Source of the DNA: Bradyrhizobium sp. CCBAU 51627 | GTDB taxonomy: Bacteria > Pseudomonadota > Alphaproteobacteria > Rhizobiales > Xanthobacteraceae | Length of the DNA stretch: 64,000 bases | Reading direction: 5' to 3' | Assembly (NCBI RefSeq): GCF_028128765.1 | Contig: NZ_LBJG01000093.1 | Coordinates: 62,001-126,000, forward strand | Shown: piece by piece, positions 54,758 through 63,693 of the stretch | How positions within the stretch are numbered: the first letter of the stretch is position 1 | How the letters are laid out: every line of letters starts with the position of its first letter | Translations under genes and position numbers: made by a program | Notes under the pieces: generated by a model | Seen by the model: the letters and a program-made list of their open reading frames with translations, nothing else | What the model was told of the DNA's origin: nothing | The model's database searches: none

Positions 54758-55432
54758 TCAGCTTTCCGGGGCTGGCAATGTCGCCGGTGCACTCAACGGA
54801 GCGCCTCCAACCGAAACCGGTCCGACGGATTGCGGCTCCCGGACCATCCGCTTGCGCAACGCCGCGGGCAGTCCATAGCGAGCATGCGCTCTCCGAATGG
54901 AGGACGTGACGTCCGACATCACCGCGCTTTGAAGGGAATCGATCTTGGCGATCAGCGTCGACAGCTGTGGCGATATCTTCTTCACATCGCTCCGTTCGTC
55001 CGTGATGCTCTGGCGAAGAGAGACGAGGACGGTCGAATCCTGCTGCCGGAGAGCCGTATTCTGCTGCAAGGAGGTGTTGATCTCTTGCAGAGCGGCGGCC
55101 TGCTGCTGCTGGGCTGCCTGTATCTCCTTGAGGGCGGCAACAATAGGATCCGGTTTCGGCGCAGAATTTTCCCGGTCCGGAATCAGTGCAGCCAAGCGGC
55201 TGATGTTCGGCGATGCAAGATCAAATGGCGATGTATAAATGGCCGCCGCACCGTTGATGGCCAAGGCACATACCGAAAATACCAGGATCGATTTTCGGCT
55301 GGAGGGCCTGGCAGGTGCTGGAGCTTCCGCGGCTTCAGGCTCGGAGTGGGATTCGGATGCTGCGGCGGCAAGTGCTGCGGCGTCGAGATGCTCGGCAAAG
55401 CACAGCGTGTCGGATGTCGTGGTCATCTGCAT
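54758..55432 (-). CDS. Hypothetical single-pass membrane protein with coiled coil
   Basis: About 224 residues. An acidic, Ala-rich N-terminus (to about 40) precedes one membrane helix (KSILVFSVCALAINGAAAIY). A Gln-rich coiled coil follows (IQAAQQQQAAALQEINTSLQQ and onward to about 185). The C-terminus is Pro-rich. In-frame starts at 55441, 55432 and 55426 are all possible. Proteins of this layout occur as paralog families in Bradyrhizobium; the function is unknown, perhaps structural at the cell envelope. Confidence 0.65.
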   Translation of the reverse strand: MQMTTTSDTLCFAEHLDAAALAAAASESHSEPEAAEAPAPARPSSRKSILVFSVCALAINGAAAIYTSPFDLASPNISRLAALIPDRENSAPKPDPIVAALKEIQAAQQQQAAALQEINTSLQQNTALRQQDSTVLVSLRQSITDERSDVKKISPQLSTLIAKIDSLQSAVMSDVTSSIRRAHARYGLPAALRKRMVREPQSVGPVSVGGAPLSAPATLPAPES

Positions 55433-55694
55433 TGACCTCATGAGCGAGCAAAAGGAGGCCGTCGCCGGAACGTCCTCGCGACGCCTCCTTTACGCAGCAC
55501 TCACTTACACAACTGTCTAAAATTGTGAGCATTTCGGATTAATTCCACGTTAGCGTCGTGGCTGCGTGGGCACCCCGGCTGACTACGGGTGCCATGTGGT
55601 GGAACTGGAAGCGGGATTGGCCCGTTTCCAAGCACGACAAAGCCGCAGACAACCCCATCAAAAAGTGTAAGATTCAGAAAAATGGAGGAGCGGC

Positions 55695-55865
55695 ATGTTT
55701 GAAATCACCGGTTTCGACACGGCAGGCGTCGTCAATCTCAAGCGGGAGTCACTTGCCGCGGCCCTCAAGAAGGCCAGGGAATTGATCCAGGACGGGTGCC
55801 ACGACGTGCAGATCGTTGATCCCAATGGCCGGGTCTACACCTCCTTTGAGGAGCAGGCAGCCTAG
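55695..55865 (+). CDS. 56-residue conserved small protein
   Basis: ATG 55695 has a strong GGAGGAG site 5 bp upstream. The product is MFEITGFDTAGVVNLKRESL, a helical AALKKARELIQDG, and a beta-strand end HDVQIVDPNGRVYTSFEEQA. This compact alpha/beta mini-protein pattern recurs in Rhizobiales as an uncharacterised family. It is followed after 77 bp by a small secreted-protein gene on the same strand. Function is unknown. Confidence 0.7.
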   Translation: MFEITGFDTAGVVNLKRESLAAALKKARELIQDGCHDVQIVDPNGRVYTSFEEQAA

Positions 55866-55942
55866 CCGAACCCGCTTCCATCGAGCGCAGCGTTGAGCCG
55901 CCAGCAACCGGGCGCTAGAGTGAGCCTTTTTAGGAGGCTCAT

Positions 55943-56182
55943 TTGAAACAGGTTATTTTCATCGCAGCCATCGCGCTGCTTGCCGCTGGGCTCGCCCGAT
56001 CCCAGGCTCTGGTCGATCCCAGCAAGGTTGCGCCCGAATATCGTGAGGCGGCCGAAAAGCGCCGCGCCGAGCAGATCCTTCAGCGCGAATGCGCTCTGAA
56101 AGCGGATCTCGAAAAGGTGCTGCCGCGAGATCGCACCGTCTATCTGAATCATTGCCTGGAAGCGATGGCCGCCAAACCATAG
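55943..56182 (+). CDS. Small secreted protein of unknown function
   Basis: A 79-residue protein with a signal peptide (MKQVIFIAAIALLAAGLARS, likely cut near residue 20). The mature part of about 60 residues is helical with two Cys (LQRECALKADLEKV and YLNHCLEAMA), which probably form one disulfide. A GGAGGCTC site precedes the ATG. It may be an envelope stress or binding protein; no family is recognised. Confidence 0.68.
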   Translation: MKQVIFIAAIALLAAGLARSQALVDPSKVAPEYREAAEKRRAEQILQRECALKADLEKVLPRDRTVYLNHCLEAMAAKP

Positions 56183-56300
56183 CAGTCCCCGCGTGCCTGC
56201 ACGCAGTGCGTGCAATCAGGCCCGCAACCGGGTTTCAGGCTTTCTTCAGACGTTGGGCCCACCGTGGCCGCCGATTTCCAATAGTGATTGTTGTCGGCGC

Positions 56301-56591
56301 ATGAGCTCCGTCCAGATCCAGTGCACGCGTTGCAAGACGATATTCCGCGACCGCGCGGGACGGTTGCAGGACGGCTATTCCAGGCAATGTCCCTGTTGCG
56401 AGGTGGTGCTGTTCTTCGCCGACGACGCGCAGCATCCCTTCATCAAGCGCGCGATGCGAAGCGCGCGGCAAGTCCGCAAGGAGCTGCGCGAGGCCGAGGC
56501 GGTCAGGCTTGCTGCTCCGCAGGAAGAGCGGGTGGCGCCGAGATCGCGGTCCTCGGTCGGCCGAGGGCGGGTGCAGGGCCGAACCGAGTAG
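56301..56591 (+). CDS. Zinc-ribbon hypothetical protein
   Basis: A 96-residue protein. The N-terminal half carries two CxxC pairs (IQCTRCKTIF near residue 7 and SRQCPCCEVVLFF near 28), a zinc ribbon. The second half is basic and helical (ARQVRKELREAEAVRL) with an Arg/Ser-rich tail, suited to nucleic acid binding. The ATG at 56301 is chosen since upstream in-frame sequence is poor. Function is unknown. Confidence 0.65.
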   Translation: MSSVQIQCTRCKTIFRDRAGRLQDGYSRQCPCCEVVLFFADDAQHPFIKRAMRSARQVRKELREAEAVRLAAPQEERVAPRSRSSVGRGRVQGRTE

Positions 56592-56606
56592 TGCCCGGCC
56601 GTCCGC

Positions 56607-57527
56607 TCAGGTCGCCTCGATCCAGATGCCAGCGTCGGAATGCGCTCGAATGTGGTCAACCAGAAAGTCCGAGAACACTCTGATCTTCGCCGGCAGCCTG
56701 ATGCGGTTCTGGTAGGCCACGTTCATCGTGAGCAACGGCAGATCCCAATCCGTCAACACAGGCACGAGCCTGCCGGCCGCGATGTCGCCCTGCACGATGT
56801 AGAGCGGCTGGATCAGGATGCCGAGCCCCGCGCGCGCCGCGCCGCAGATGATCTGGCCGTCATTGCTGTCGAGCGTCGGCGCGATCCGGACAGTCTGCGT
56901 CGTGCTGCCCTTGCTCAGTCGCAGCGAATAGGGATCGTTGGCTAGGTTGTAGACCAGCATGTCGTGACGCGCGAGGTCGGCGGGATGCGCGGGGATTCCG
57001 CGCGCCGCGAGATAGGACGGCGCGGCTGCCAGCACGCGACGCATCTGTCCGATGCGGCGGATGATGATGTTGGAGTCGGGCTCTTGCTCCCGCGTGCGGA
57101 TCGCCACATCGATGCCGGCCTCGATGAAATCAGGATAGCGGTTGGCGGCAATGATCTGGACGTCGAGCTTCGGATAGAGCCTGCGAAACGCCGGCAGCAT
57201 CGGCGCCATGTAGATCATTGCAAAGGACAGTGAGCTCGTGACGCGCAGCATGCCCTTGGGCGACAGCGCGCGATCACTCACGGCATCCTCGGCTTCAGCA
57301 AGTTCGTTCAAGAGCGTGCTGCAACGCTGCAACAGCTCCTGCCCGGCCTCGGTCAGCCATTGCCGGCGGGTGTTGCGCTCGATCAGACGAACCGCGAGCC
57401 GCTCCTCCAGCGCACTGAGGTGGCGGCTCGCGGCCGCGTTCGACATCCGCAAGAGCTCGGCGGCTTTGGAGAGGCTGCCGAGTTCGGCCGTCTTGGAAAA
57501 CACCTCGAGTTGGAGAAGACGGTCCAT
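56607..57527 (-). CDS. LysR-family transcription regulator
   Basis: A 306-residue LTTR. The N-terminal winged helix-turn-helix is LLQLEVFSKTAELGSLSKAA followed by ASRHLSALEERLAVRLIERN. The effector domain of two Rossmann-like lobes begins near residue 90 (GMLRVTSSLSFAMIYMAPML). It faces the aromatic catabolic operon across a 106-bp gap with a T-N11-A-type dyad, so it probably activates that operon in response to a pathway intermediate (inference). Confidence 0.9.
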   Translation of the reverse strand: MDRLLQLEVFSKTAELGSLSKAAELLRMSNAAASRHLSALEERLAVRLIERNTRRQWLTEAGQELLQRCSTLLNELAEAEDAVSDRALSPKGMLRVTSSLSFAMIYMAPMLPAFRRLYPKLDVQIIAANRYPDFIEAGIDVAIRTREQEPDSNIIIRRIGQMRRVLAAAPSYLAARGIPAHPADLARHDMLVYNLANDPYSLRLSKGSTTQTVRIAPTLDSNDGQIICGAARAGLGILIQPLYIVQGDIAAGRLVPVLTDWDLPLLTMNVAYQNRIRLPAKIRVFSDFLVDHIRAHSDAGIWIEAT

Positions 57528-57546
57528 TTTTCCTCATTCCGGAAAA
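57528..57546. promoter_or_regulatory. Probable LysR binding dyad
   Basis: TTTTCC (57528-57533) and GGAAAA (57541-57546) form a perfect dyad with a 7-bp spacer, giving the T-N11-A core typical of LTTR sites. It touches the start codon of the LysR gene, as expected for autorepression, and lies 88 bp from the Dabb-gene start. An AT-rich stretch follows to about 57590. Confidence 0.5.
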
Positions 57547-57633
57547 GAGACTTACGATTTTTGACCTTTATTTCCGATTTCTGCAAGGCAAAATGGCCCG
57601 AACAAGCAAGATGCAGGCGAGGAATTCCGGGAA

Positions 57634-57957
57634 ATGTCGGGTCCGATCAAGCACATCGTGATGTGGCGGCTGCGCGGGGAGACCGCCGCAGAGCGCCTGG
57701 CGGCACGGACCAAGGTCAAGACCCTGTTCGAGGGTCTCAAGGGGCGGATCGCCGGCCTGACACACATCGAGGTCGGGGTCGATATCAGCGAGGTCGATTA
57801 TGCCTGCGACGTTGTCCTCGTCTCCGAGTTTACCGACAGCAACGCCTTAAAGGCCTACGCCACCCATCCGGAACATCTGCGCGTCAGGGAGGAGCTCGGC
57901 GACTTGCGGATCGGACGTTTCCAGGTCGATTATCCCATCATAGAGACCGGCGCATGA
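57634..57957 (+). CDS. Dabb-domain (stress-responsive A/B barrel) protein
   Basis: A 107-residue Dabb protein: IKHIVMWRLRGETAAERLAA, then VGVDISEVDYACDVVLVSEF and ALKAYATHPEHLRVREEL, the full ferredoxin-like barrel pattern. Members of this size often accompany aromatic degradation genes and may be small isomerases or binding proteins. It heads the catabolic operon and overlaps the next gene by ATGA. Confidence 0.85.
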   Translation: MSGPIKHIVMWRLRGETAAERLAARTKVKTLFEGLKGRIAGLTHIEVGVDISEVDYACDVVLVSEFTDSNALKAYATHPEHLRVREELGDLRIGRFQVDYPIIETGA

Positions 57958-59042
57958 TCGGTTCATTCACCTTCGAAAATCTGCCCTGCCGGGTCGTGTT
58001 CGGCAGCGGGACGCTTGCCGCGGCCAAGGCCGAGGTCGAGCGGCTCGGCGGCAAGCGCGCACTGGTGCTGACGACGCCGCAGCAGGAAGCGCAAGGCAAA
58101 GCGCTGGGCGCTGCCCTCGGCCCGCTCTATGCCGGCATCTTCGCCGGCGCCACGATGCACACGCCGGTCGAGGTGACCGAGCGCGCGATCGTGGCGATGA
58201 AGGCGTGCGAAGCCGATTGCGTGGTCGCGCTCGGCGGCGGCTCGACGACTGGATTGGGCAAGGCGCTGGCCTTGCGCACCGGCGTCAACCAGCTCTGTAT
58301 TCCCACCACCTATGCCGGCTCGGAGATGACCCCGATCGTCGGTCAGACCGAGAACGGGCTGAAGACCACCGTGCGCGATATGGCCGTGCTGCCGGAGACG
58401 GTGATCTACGACGTCGAGCTGACGATGACGCTGCCGGTCGGCCTTACCGCGACCTCCGGCATCAACGCCATCGCCCATGCGGTGGAAGCGCTTTATGCGC
58501 GCGATACCAATCCCGTCACCTCTCTGATGGCGGAAGAAGGCATCCGCGCGCTGGCGCGTGCCCTGCCCGCCATTGCCGCAAAGCCTGACGATCGCGCCGC
58601 CCGCAGCGATGCGCTGTACGGCGCCTGGCTGTGTGGCGTGTGTCTTGGCACCGTCGGCATGGCGCTGCATCACAAGCTTTGCCACACGCTCGGTGGCGCG
58701 TTTGACCTGCCGCATGCGGAGACGCACACCATCGTGCTGCCGCATGCGCTGGCCTACAATGCGCCCGCGGTCCCCGAGGCGATGACGCGGATCGCGCGCG
58801 CAATCGGGGCTGCGGACGCATCGCAGGGGCTGTTCGATCTCGCCAGCCGCCTGGGCGCGAAGGTCGCGCTGCGCGATATCGGCATGCCCGAGAGCGGCAT
58901 CGACAAGGCGGCCGACCTCGCCGTCACCAACGCCTACTGGAATCCGCGCCCGCTCGAGCGCAATGCCATCCGCGACCTCATCGCGCGCGCCTGGGCCGGC
59001 GAGCCGCCGGTCGCCGCCAAAGCTGCGGCGTGGCCACGATGA
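57954..59042 (+). CDS. Maleylacetate reductase (iron-containing alcohol dehydrogenase family)
   Basis: A 362-residue Fe-ADH-type enzyme. VVALGGGSTTGLGKALALRT near residue 83 binds NAD(P)H, TTYAGSEMTPIVGQTE near 117 is the family signature, and His residues (INAIAHAVEALYARDTNP, ALHHKLCHTLGGAFDLPHAE) provide the active site. Size and motifs match maleylacetate reductases, which convert maleylacetate to 3-oxoadipate. The ring-cleavage dioxygenase later in the operon makes its substrate. It is coupled on both sides by 4-bp overlaps. Confidence 0.88.
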   Translation: MIGSFTFENLPCRVVFGSGTLAAAKAEVERLGGKRALVLTTPQQEAQGKALGAALGPLYAGIFAGATMHTPVEVTERAIVAMKACEADCVVALGGGSTTGLGKALALRTGVNQLCIPTTYAGSEMTPIVGQTENGLKTTVRDMAVLPETVIYDVELTMTLPVGLTATSGINAIAHAVEALYARDTNPVTSLMAEEGIRALARALPAIAAKPDDRAARSDALYGAWLCGVCLGTVGMALHHKLCHTLGGAFDLPHAETHTIVLPHALAYNAPAVPEAMTRIARAIGAADASQGLFDLASRLGAKVALRDIGMPESGIDKAADLAVTNAYWNPRPLERNAIRDLIARAWAGEPPVAAKAAAWPR

Positions 59043-60415
59043 AGCGTACCCTCATCCAGTCAGCAACCATCATCAGCATGGACGATCGCATCGGCGATCT
59101 CAGAAATGCCGATGTGCTGGTGGAAAACGGGCGAATTGCCGAGGTACGTCCGGGCATCGAGCTTGGTAGCGGCGCGGCGGAGACCGAGATCATCGACGGG
59201 CGCGGGCGCATCGTCATCCCCGGGCTCATCAACGCGCACATGCACACCTGGCAGACGGGCTTGCGCGGCTTTGCTGCGAACTGGACGCTGCTCGAATATT
59301 TCCGCCGCATGCACGCCGGGCTGGCTACCCTGTTCACGCCTGATGACATCTACATCGCCACCCTTGTCGGCGCGCTGAATCAGATCAATTGCGGCGCCAC
59401 CACGCTGGTCGACTGGTGCCACAACAATCCGACGCCTGCCCATACCGACGCCGCTGTGCGGGGGCTCATCGAAAGCGGCATCCGCGCCGCGTTCTTCCAC
59501 GGCTCGCCGAAGCCCGAGCCGAAGCCGGGCGAGCCGCACTTTTCGGAGGTGCCGCATCCCCGCCGTGAGATCGAGCGGCTGCTGGCCGGCCCCCTCGCCG
59601 ACCGCAACGGCCTCGTTACGCTCGGGCTTGCCATTCTCGGTCCGCATTATTCGACGCTCGACGTGTCCTTGCATGATTTTCGCCTGGCGCGGGAGCTCAG
59701 CCTGATCGCCTCGATGCATCAGGGTGGCGGTCCCGCAAAGACGCCGGGCGGCTGGGAGAAGCTGATCGGGACTGGCCTGATCGGGCCCAACGTCAACATC
59801 GTCCACGGCAACGACCTGCCCGACGATCTCCTGCAGAAGCTGATCAATCTCGGCGTCACCTTCTCGGTCACGCCCGAGAACGAGATGATCCAGGGCCACG
59901 GCTTTCCGATCACCGGACGGCTACTCAAGCGCGGCGTGCGCCCCACCATCGGCATCGACCTGGAATCCGTTCTGGCCGGCGATCTCTTTTCAGCAGCTCG
60001 TGTGGCGCTGTCGATGCAGCGCGCGCTCGATAATGCCGAAACGCGCAAGAGCGAGGGGACGATCCCCGCGACGACCACGATTCCCGTGCGCGAGGCGCTG
60101 GCCTGGGTCACCACCGAAGGGGCACGCATGCTCGGCCGCGAGAGCCAGATCGGCTCGCTGACGCCGGGAAAACTCGCAGATCTCGTGATCATCAATGCCG
60201 ACGACCTGAACCTATTCCCGGTCCACGACCCCGTCGCCACTGTGGTGATGCAGACGAGCCTTGCCAACATCGAGGCGGTCATGATTGGCGGCGTCTGGAA
60301 GAAACGGAACGGGGAACTGCTGGTGGACCGGCTGGAGGCGAAGAAGGAGCTGCTCGCGCAATCCGGCCGGCGGCTGGTGCGAGACATCGAACGACAAGGG
60401 CACGCCGCGGGATAG
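59039..60415 (+). CDS. Amidohydrolase, ATZ/TRZ-like metal-dependent hydrolase
   Basis: A 458-residue amidohydrolase from ATG 59039. The metal motif HMHTWQTG lies near residue 67, with later ligands SMHQGGGPA, NIVHGNDLPDD and GIDLESVLAGD. The N-terminal beta-sandwich begins LIQSATIISMDDRIGDLRNA. Relatives deaminate or dechlorinate ring compounds, but the substrate here is not visible. Its place among ring-cleavage genes suggests it removes an amino or amide group from an N-containing aromatic or heterocyclic precursor (inference). Confidence 0.85.
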   Translation: MKRTLIQSATIISMDDRIGDLRNADVLVENGRIAEVRPGIELGSGAAETEIIDGRGRIVIPGLINAHMHTWQTGLRGFAANWTLLEYFRRMHAGLATLFTPDDIYIATLVGALNQINCGATTLVDWCHNNPTPAHTDAAVRGLIESGIRAAFFHGSPKPEPKPGEPHFSEVPHPRREIERLLAGPLADRNGLVTLGLAILGPHYSTLDVSLHDFRLARELSLIASMHQGGGPAKTPGGWEKLIGTGLIGPNVNIVHGNDLPDDLLQKLINLGVTFSVTPENEMIQGHGFPITGRLLKRGVRPTIGIDLESVLAGDLFSAARVALSMQRALDNAETRKSEGTIPATTTIPVREALAWVTTEGARMLGRESQIGSLTPGKLADLVIINADDLNLFPVHDPVATVVMQTSLANIEAVMIGGVWKKRNGELLVDRLEAKKELLAQSGRRLVRDIERQGHAAG

Positions 60416-60434
60416 CGGCCAACGGACAAGAACA

Positions 60435-61337
60435 ATGACTGATACAAGCAAACAGGTCGCCTTCATCGGCATCGGCAAGATGGGCCTGCCGATGTCTCAA
60501 CTCGTCGCCAAGGCCGGCCATGCCGTCATCGCCTTCGACCAAAGCGCAGCGCGGCTCGACGAGGCGCGCGAACAGGGCATCGCGGTCGCAAGCTCTCCGG
60601 CTGACGCGGTCAACGGCCGTCGCGTGGTCATCACCTCACTCCCCGACGATGCCGCCTTGCGCGCCGCAATGCTTGGCCCGACTGGGTTGATCGGCGTGAT
60701 GGCGCCCAGGGCAATGCTGATCGAGACCAGCACGGTCAGCGCCGAAGCCTCGGCCGAGGTCAATGCCGCCGCGCAAGCCTGCGGCGTCGCCTATCTCCGG
60801 GCCCCCGTCTCTGGCAATGCCAGCATCGTTCATACCGGCGCGCTGAGCTGCTTCGTCTCCGGCCCCAAAGACGCGTTCGAGAGCGCCAAGCCGCTGTTTG
60901 CGAGTTTCACCCGTGCGCAGACCTATCTCGGCCCGAACGAGGAAGCACGCTACGCAAAGCTGGCAGTCAATCTCATGATCGCAGTCTCGGCCGCTATGAT
61001 GGCCGAGAGTCTGGCGCTGGCGCGCAAGGGCGGCATCGGCTGGCAGGACATTCTGAAGGTGCTGGACGAGAGCGCCGTTGCCTCCCCCATGGTGAAGTAC
61101 AAGACTGCGCCGCTGCGCTCCCGCGACTTTGTCTCGAGCTTCTCCTGCAAGCAGATGGCCAAGGATCTTGACCTCATCCTGGGCGCCGGCCATGCCGTCG
61201 GCGTGCCGCTGCAGCTCGCAGCCCAGGTGCGCGAGACCTATGGCGCGCTGGTCGCGCAAGGCGATGGCGAGACCGACTTCATCGCGACCGTGAAGCATCT
61301 GGAACGGCTGTCCGGCCTTGGTGAGCCCAAATTCTGA
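60435..61337 (+). CDS. 3-Hydroxyisobutyrate dehydrogenase-like NAD(P)-dependent oxidoreductase
   Basis: A 300-residue beta-hydroxyacid dehydrogenase. The Rossmann motif VAFIGIGKMGLPMSQLVAKA opens it, and YLRAPVSGNASIVHTGALSC near residue 122 is the substrate loop. ARYAKLAVNLMIAVSAAMMA near 175 holds the catalytic Lys. A helical C-terminal domain completes the usual length. The substrate is unknown; it may reduce a pathway aldehyde. It follows the amidohydrolase by 19 bp. Confidence 0.87.
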   Translation: MTDTSKQVAFIGIGKMGLPMSQLVAKAGHAVIAFDQSAARLDEAREQGIAVASSPADAVNGRRVVITSLPDDAALRAAMLGPTGLIGVMAPRAMLIETSTVSAEASAEVNAAAQACGVAYLRAPVSGNASIVHTGALSCFVSGPKDAFESAKPLFASFTRAQTYLGPNEEARYAKLAVNLMIAVSAAMMAESLALARKGGIGWQDILKVLDESAVASPMVKYKTAPLRSRDFVSSFSCKQMAKDLDLILGAGHAVGVPLQLAAQVRETYGALVAQGDGETDFIATVKHLERLSGLGEPKF

Positions 61338-61352
61338 TCGACGGAGGCAGAA

Positions 61353-62237
61353 TTGCGTAACTTCAGCGAGACCAACATCACCGAAGCCGTGCTCGAGCGC
61401 ATCGCCGGCGCCAGCGATCCGCGCATCAAGCAGGTCAGCGAAGCCCTGGTGCGTCACCTCCACGCCTTCGTACGCGAAATCAGGCCGACCCAGAAGGAAT
61501 GGGAATACGGCATCGACTTCCTGACCCGCACCGGCCACATGTGCGACGACAAGCGACAGGAATTCATTTTGCTGTCGGACACGCTCGGCGTGTCCATGCT
61601 GGTCGACGCAATCAACCATCCCCTGCCGGATGGCGCGACCGAGACCACCGTGCTCGGCCCGTTCTTCGTCCAGGCTGCGCCCGAGAAGCAGAACGGCGAC
61701 GACATCTCCGGTCCGATGGAGGGCGATCCCATCATCGTCACGGGCTCGGTTTCGACCTCAGACGGCAAGCCGCTCGCCGGCGCCGTGGTCGACGTCTGGC
61801 ATTCCGACAACGACGGCTATTACGACGTGCAGCAGCTCGACGAGATCGGCGAGCTCGCGATGCGCGCGCGCTTCCACACCGACGCCAACGGCCGCTTCCA
61901 TTTCTGGTCGATCAAGCCCGCGGCCTATCCAATCCCTCACGACGGCCCAGTCGGCGAGATGCTGGAGGCGCAGGGCCGCCATCCCTGGCGTCCGGCGCAT
62001 GTGCATTTCATGATCTCCGCGCCCGGCTTCGAGCAGCTCGTCACGCATGTGTTCGTCGCCGGCGATAAATATCTGGACAGCGACGTGGTGTTCGGCGTCA
62101 AGGACAGCCTGATTCACGATTTCGTGCACTGCCCGCCTGGTCGTGCGCCTGACGGTCGCACGATGGCTTCAGCCTACTACCATCTCAACTATGATTTCGG
62201 CCTGAAGCAGGCCGCAAGCAACGCACGGGCCGCGTAG
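61353..62237 (+). CDS. Intradiol ring-cleavage dioxygenase, hydroxyquinol 1,2-dioxygenase type
   Basis: A 294-residue Fe(III) dioxygenase starting at TTG 61353 (ACGGAGGCAG site 5-7 bp ahead). The N-terminal helical domain (AVLERIAGASDPRIKQVSEAL) is typical of catechol/hydroxyquinol dioxygenases. Iron ligands are Tyr residues (DNDGYYDVQQ; KPAAYPIPHDGP) and the RPAHVHFMISAPG His pair. With maleylacetate reductase in the operon, hydroxyquinol is the likely substrate, cleaved to maleylacetate. Confidence 0.88.
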   Translation: MRNFSETNITEAVLERIAGASDPRIKQVSEALVRHLHAFVREIRPTQKEWEYGIDFLTRTGHMCDDKRQEFILLSDTLGVSMLVDAINHPLPDGATETTVLGPFFVQAAPEKQNGDDISGPMEGDPIIVTGSVSTSDGKPLAGAVVDVWHSDNDGYYDVQQLDEIGELAMRARFHTDANGRFHFWSIKPAAYPIPHDGPVGEMLEAQGRHPWRPAHVHFMISAPGFEQLVTHVFVAGDKYLDSDVVFGVKDSLIHDFVHCPPGRAPDGRTMASAYYHLNYDFGLKQAASNARAA

Positions 62238-62298
62238 GCCAAACGTCGAATCGACGGACTGACAACAGTTCGCGACAAGAACGAAGACGGGAGAAACG

Positions 62299-63693
62299 AT
62301 GGGACCGCGGGTCGACAGTGCGGCTTTGGCCGAACGCCTCACGGGCGTGATCGGTCCGCGCGCGACCATCGCGCGCGGCGTGCTCGACCAGCATGGCCAG
62401 AGCGAGTCCTATTATCGCGCCCTACCCCCTGACATCGTCGTGTTCCCTGAGACGACGGCGGAAGTCGCCGAGATCGTCAAGCTCTGCGCCGGCGCGGGGA
62501 TGCCGATCGTACCGTTCGGTGCCGGCACCTCGCTCGAGGGCAACGCCTCCGCGGTCGCCGGCGGCGTCTGCATCGACTTTGCGCGCATGAACAAGGTGCT
62601 CACGGTCCACGACAGCGACATGAATGTCGTGGTCCAGCCCGGCATCACCCGCAAGCAGCTCAATGCGGAGCTGCGCGGCACCGGCCTTTTCTTCCCGATC
62701 GATCCCGGCGCGGACGCCTCGATCGGCGGCATGACCTCGACGCGCGCCTCCGGCACCATGGCGGTGCGTTACGGCACGATGAAAGACAATGTCATGGCGC
62801 TGGAGGTCGTGCTGGCGGACGGTCGCGTGATCCGTACGTCGCGTCGCGCCCGCAAATCCGCCGCCGGCTACGACCTGACGCGGCTGTTCGTCGGCGCCGA
62901 AGGCACGCTCGGCGTCATCACCGAAATCACGCTGAAGCTGCATCCGCTGCCGCAGGCGATTTCGGCGGCGGTCTGCAGCTTCGACACCCTGCACAATGCA
63001 GTCGATACCGCGATCGGCATCATCCAGGCCGCCATTCCCGTCGCCCGCGTCGAGCTGCTCGACGACGTCATGATGCGCGGCATCAATGCCTACGCCAAGC
63101 TCGGCTATCGCGAGGCGCCGACGCTGTTCTTCGAATTCCATGGTACCGAGGGTGCGGTGGCCGAGCAGGCAGAGCTGGCGCAGGCGATCGCCGCCGAGCA
63201 CGGCGGCCGCGGCTTTGAATGGGCCAAGGCAGCGGAAGACCGCAGCCGGCTTTGGCATGCCCGCGACAACACGCTCTATGCCGGACTCGGCCTGCGCCCC
63301 GGCGCGCGCGCCGTCATTACCGATGTCTGCGTTCCTATCTCACGGCTGGCGGAATGCCTGACCGACACGCGCCGCGACGCCGACGAACACGGCTTCACCG
63401 CGCCGATCGTCGGCCATGTCGGCGACGGAAATTTCCACATGCTGATCCTGGTCGATCCCGCAAAGCCGGAGGAGATCGATGGTGCCAAGGCGCTCCAGGC
63501 CCGCATGGTCGCCCGCGCCATCGCGATGGACGGCACCTGCACCGGCGAGCACGGTATCGGACTCGGCAAGATCGGCTATCTCGCCGACGAGCTCGGCGAG
63601 GCCGTCGACATCATGCGGTCGATCAAGACCGCGCTCGATCCTGATGGATTGATGAATCCCGGCAAGATCTTCGCAAGCGGAGCGCAGGCATGA
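62299..63693 (+). CDS. FAD-linked oxidase (D-lactate/glycolate dehydrogenase family)
   Basis: A 464-residue flavoprotein with a PCMH-type FAD domain: PIVPFGAGTSLEGNASAVAG near residue 72, DPGADASIGGMTSTRASGTM near 136. The C-terminal oxidase domain includes IVGHVGDGNFHMLILVDP and the signature GTCTGEHGIGLGKIGYL near 412. It oxidises a 2-hydroxy acid to a 2-oxo acid with transfer to quinone or cytochrome. The exact acid is unknown. It is coupled by ATGA to the ABC gene. Confidence 0.88.
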   Translation: MGPRVDSAALAERLTGVIGPRATIARGVLDQHGQSESYYRALPPDIVVFPETTAEVAEIVKLCAGAGMPIVPFGAGTSLEGNASAVAGGVCIDFARMNKVLTVHDSDMNVVVQPGITRKQLNAELRGTGLFFPIDPGADASIGGMTSTRASGTMAVRYGTMKDNVMALEVVLADGRVIRTSRRARKSAAGYDLTRLFVGAEGTLGVITEITLKLHPLPQAISAAVCSFDTLHNAVDTAIGIIQAAIPVARVELLDDVMMRGINAYAKLGYREAPTLFFEFHGTEGAVAEQAELAQAIAAEHGGRGFEWAKAAEDRSRLWHARDNTLYAGLGLRPGARAVITDVCVPISRLAECLTDTRRDADEHGFTAPIVGHVGDGNFHMLILVDPAKPEEIDGAKALQARMVARAIAMDGTCTGEHGIGLGKIGYLADELGEAVDIMRSIKTALDPDGLMNPGKIFASGAQA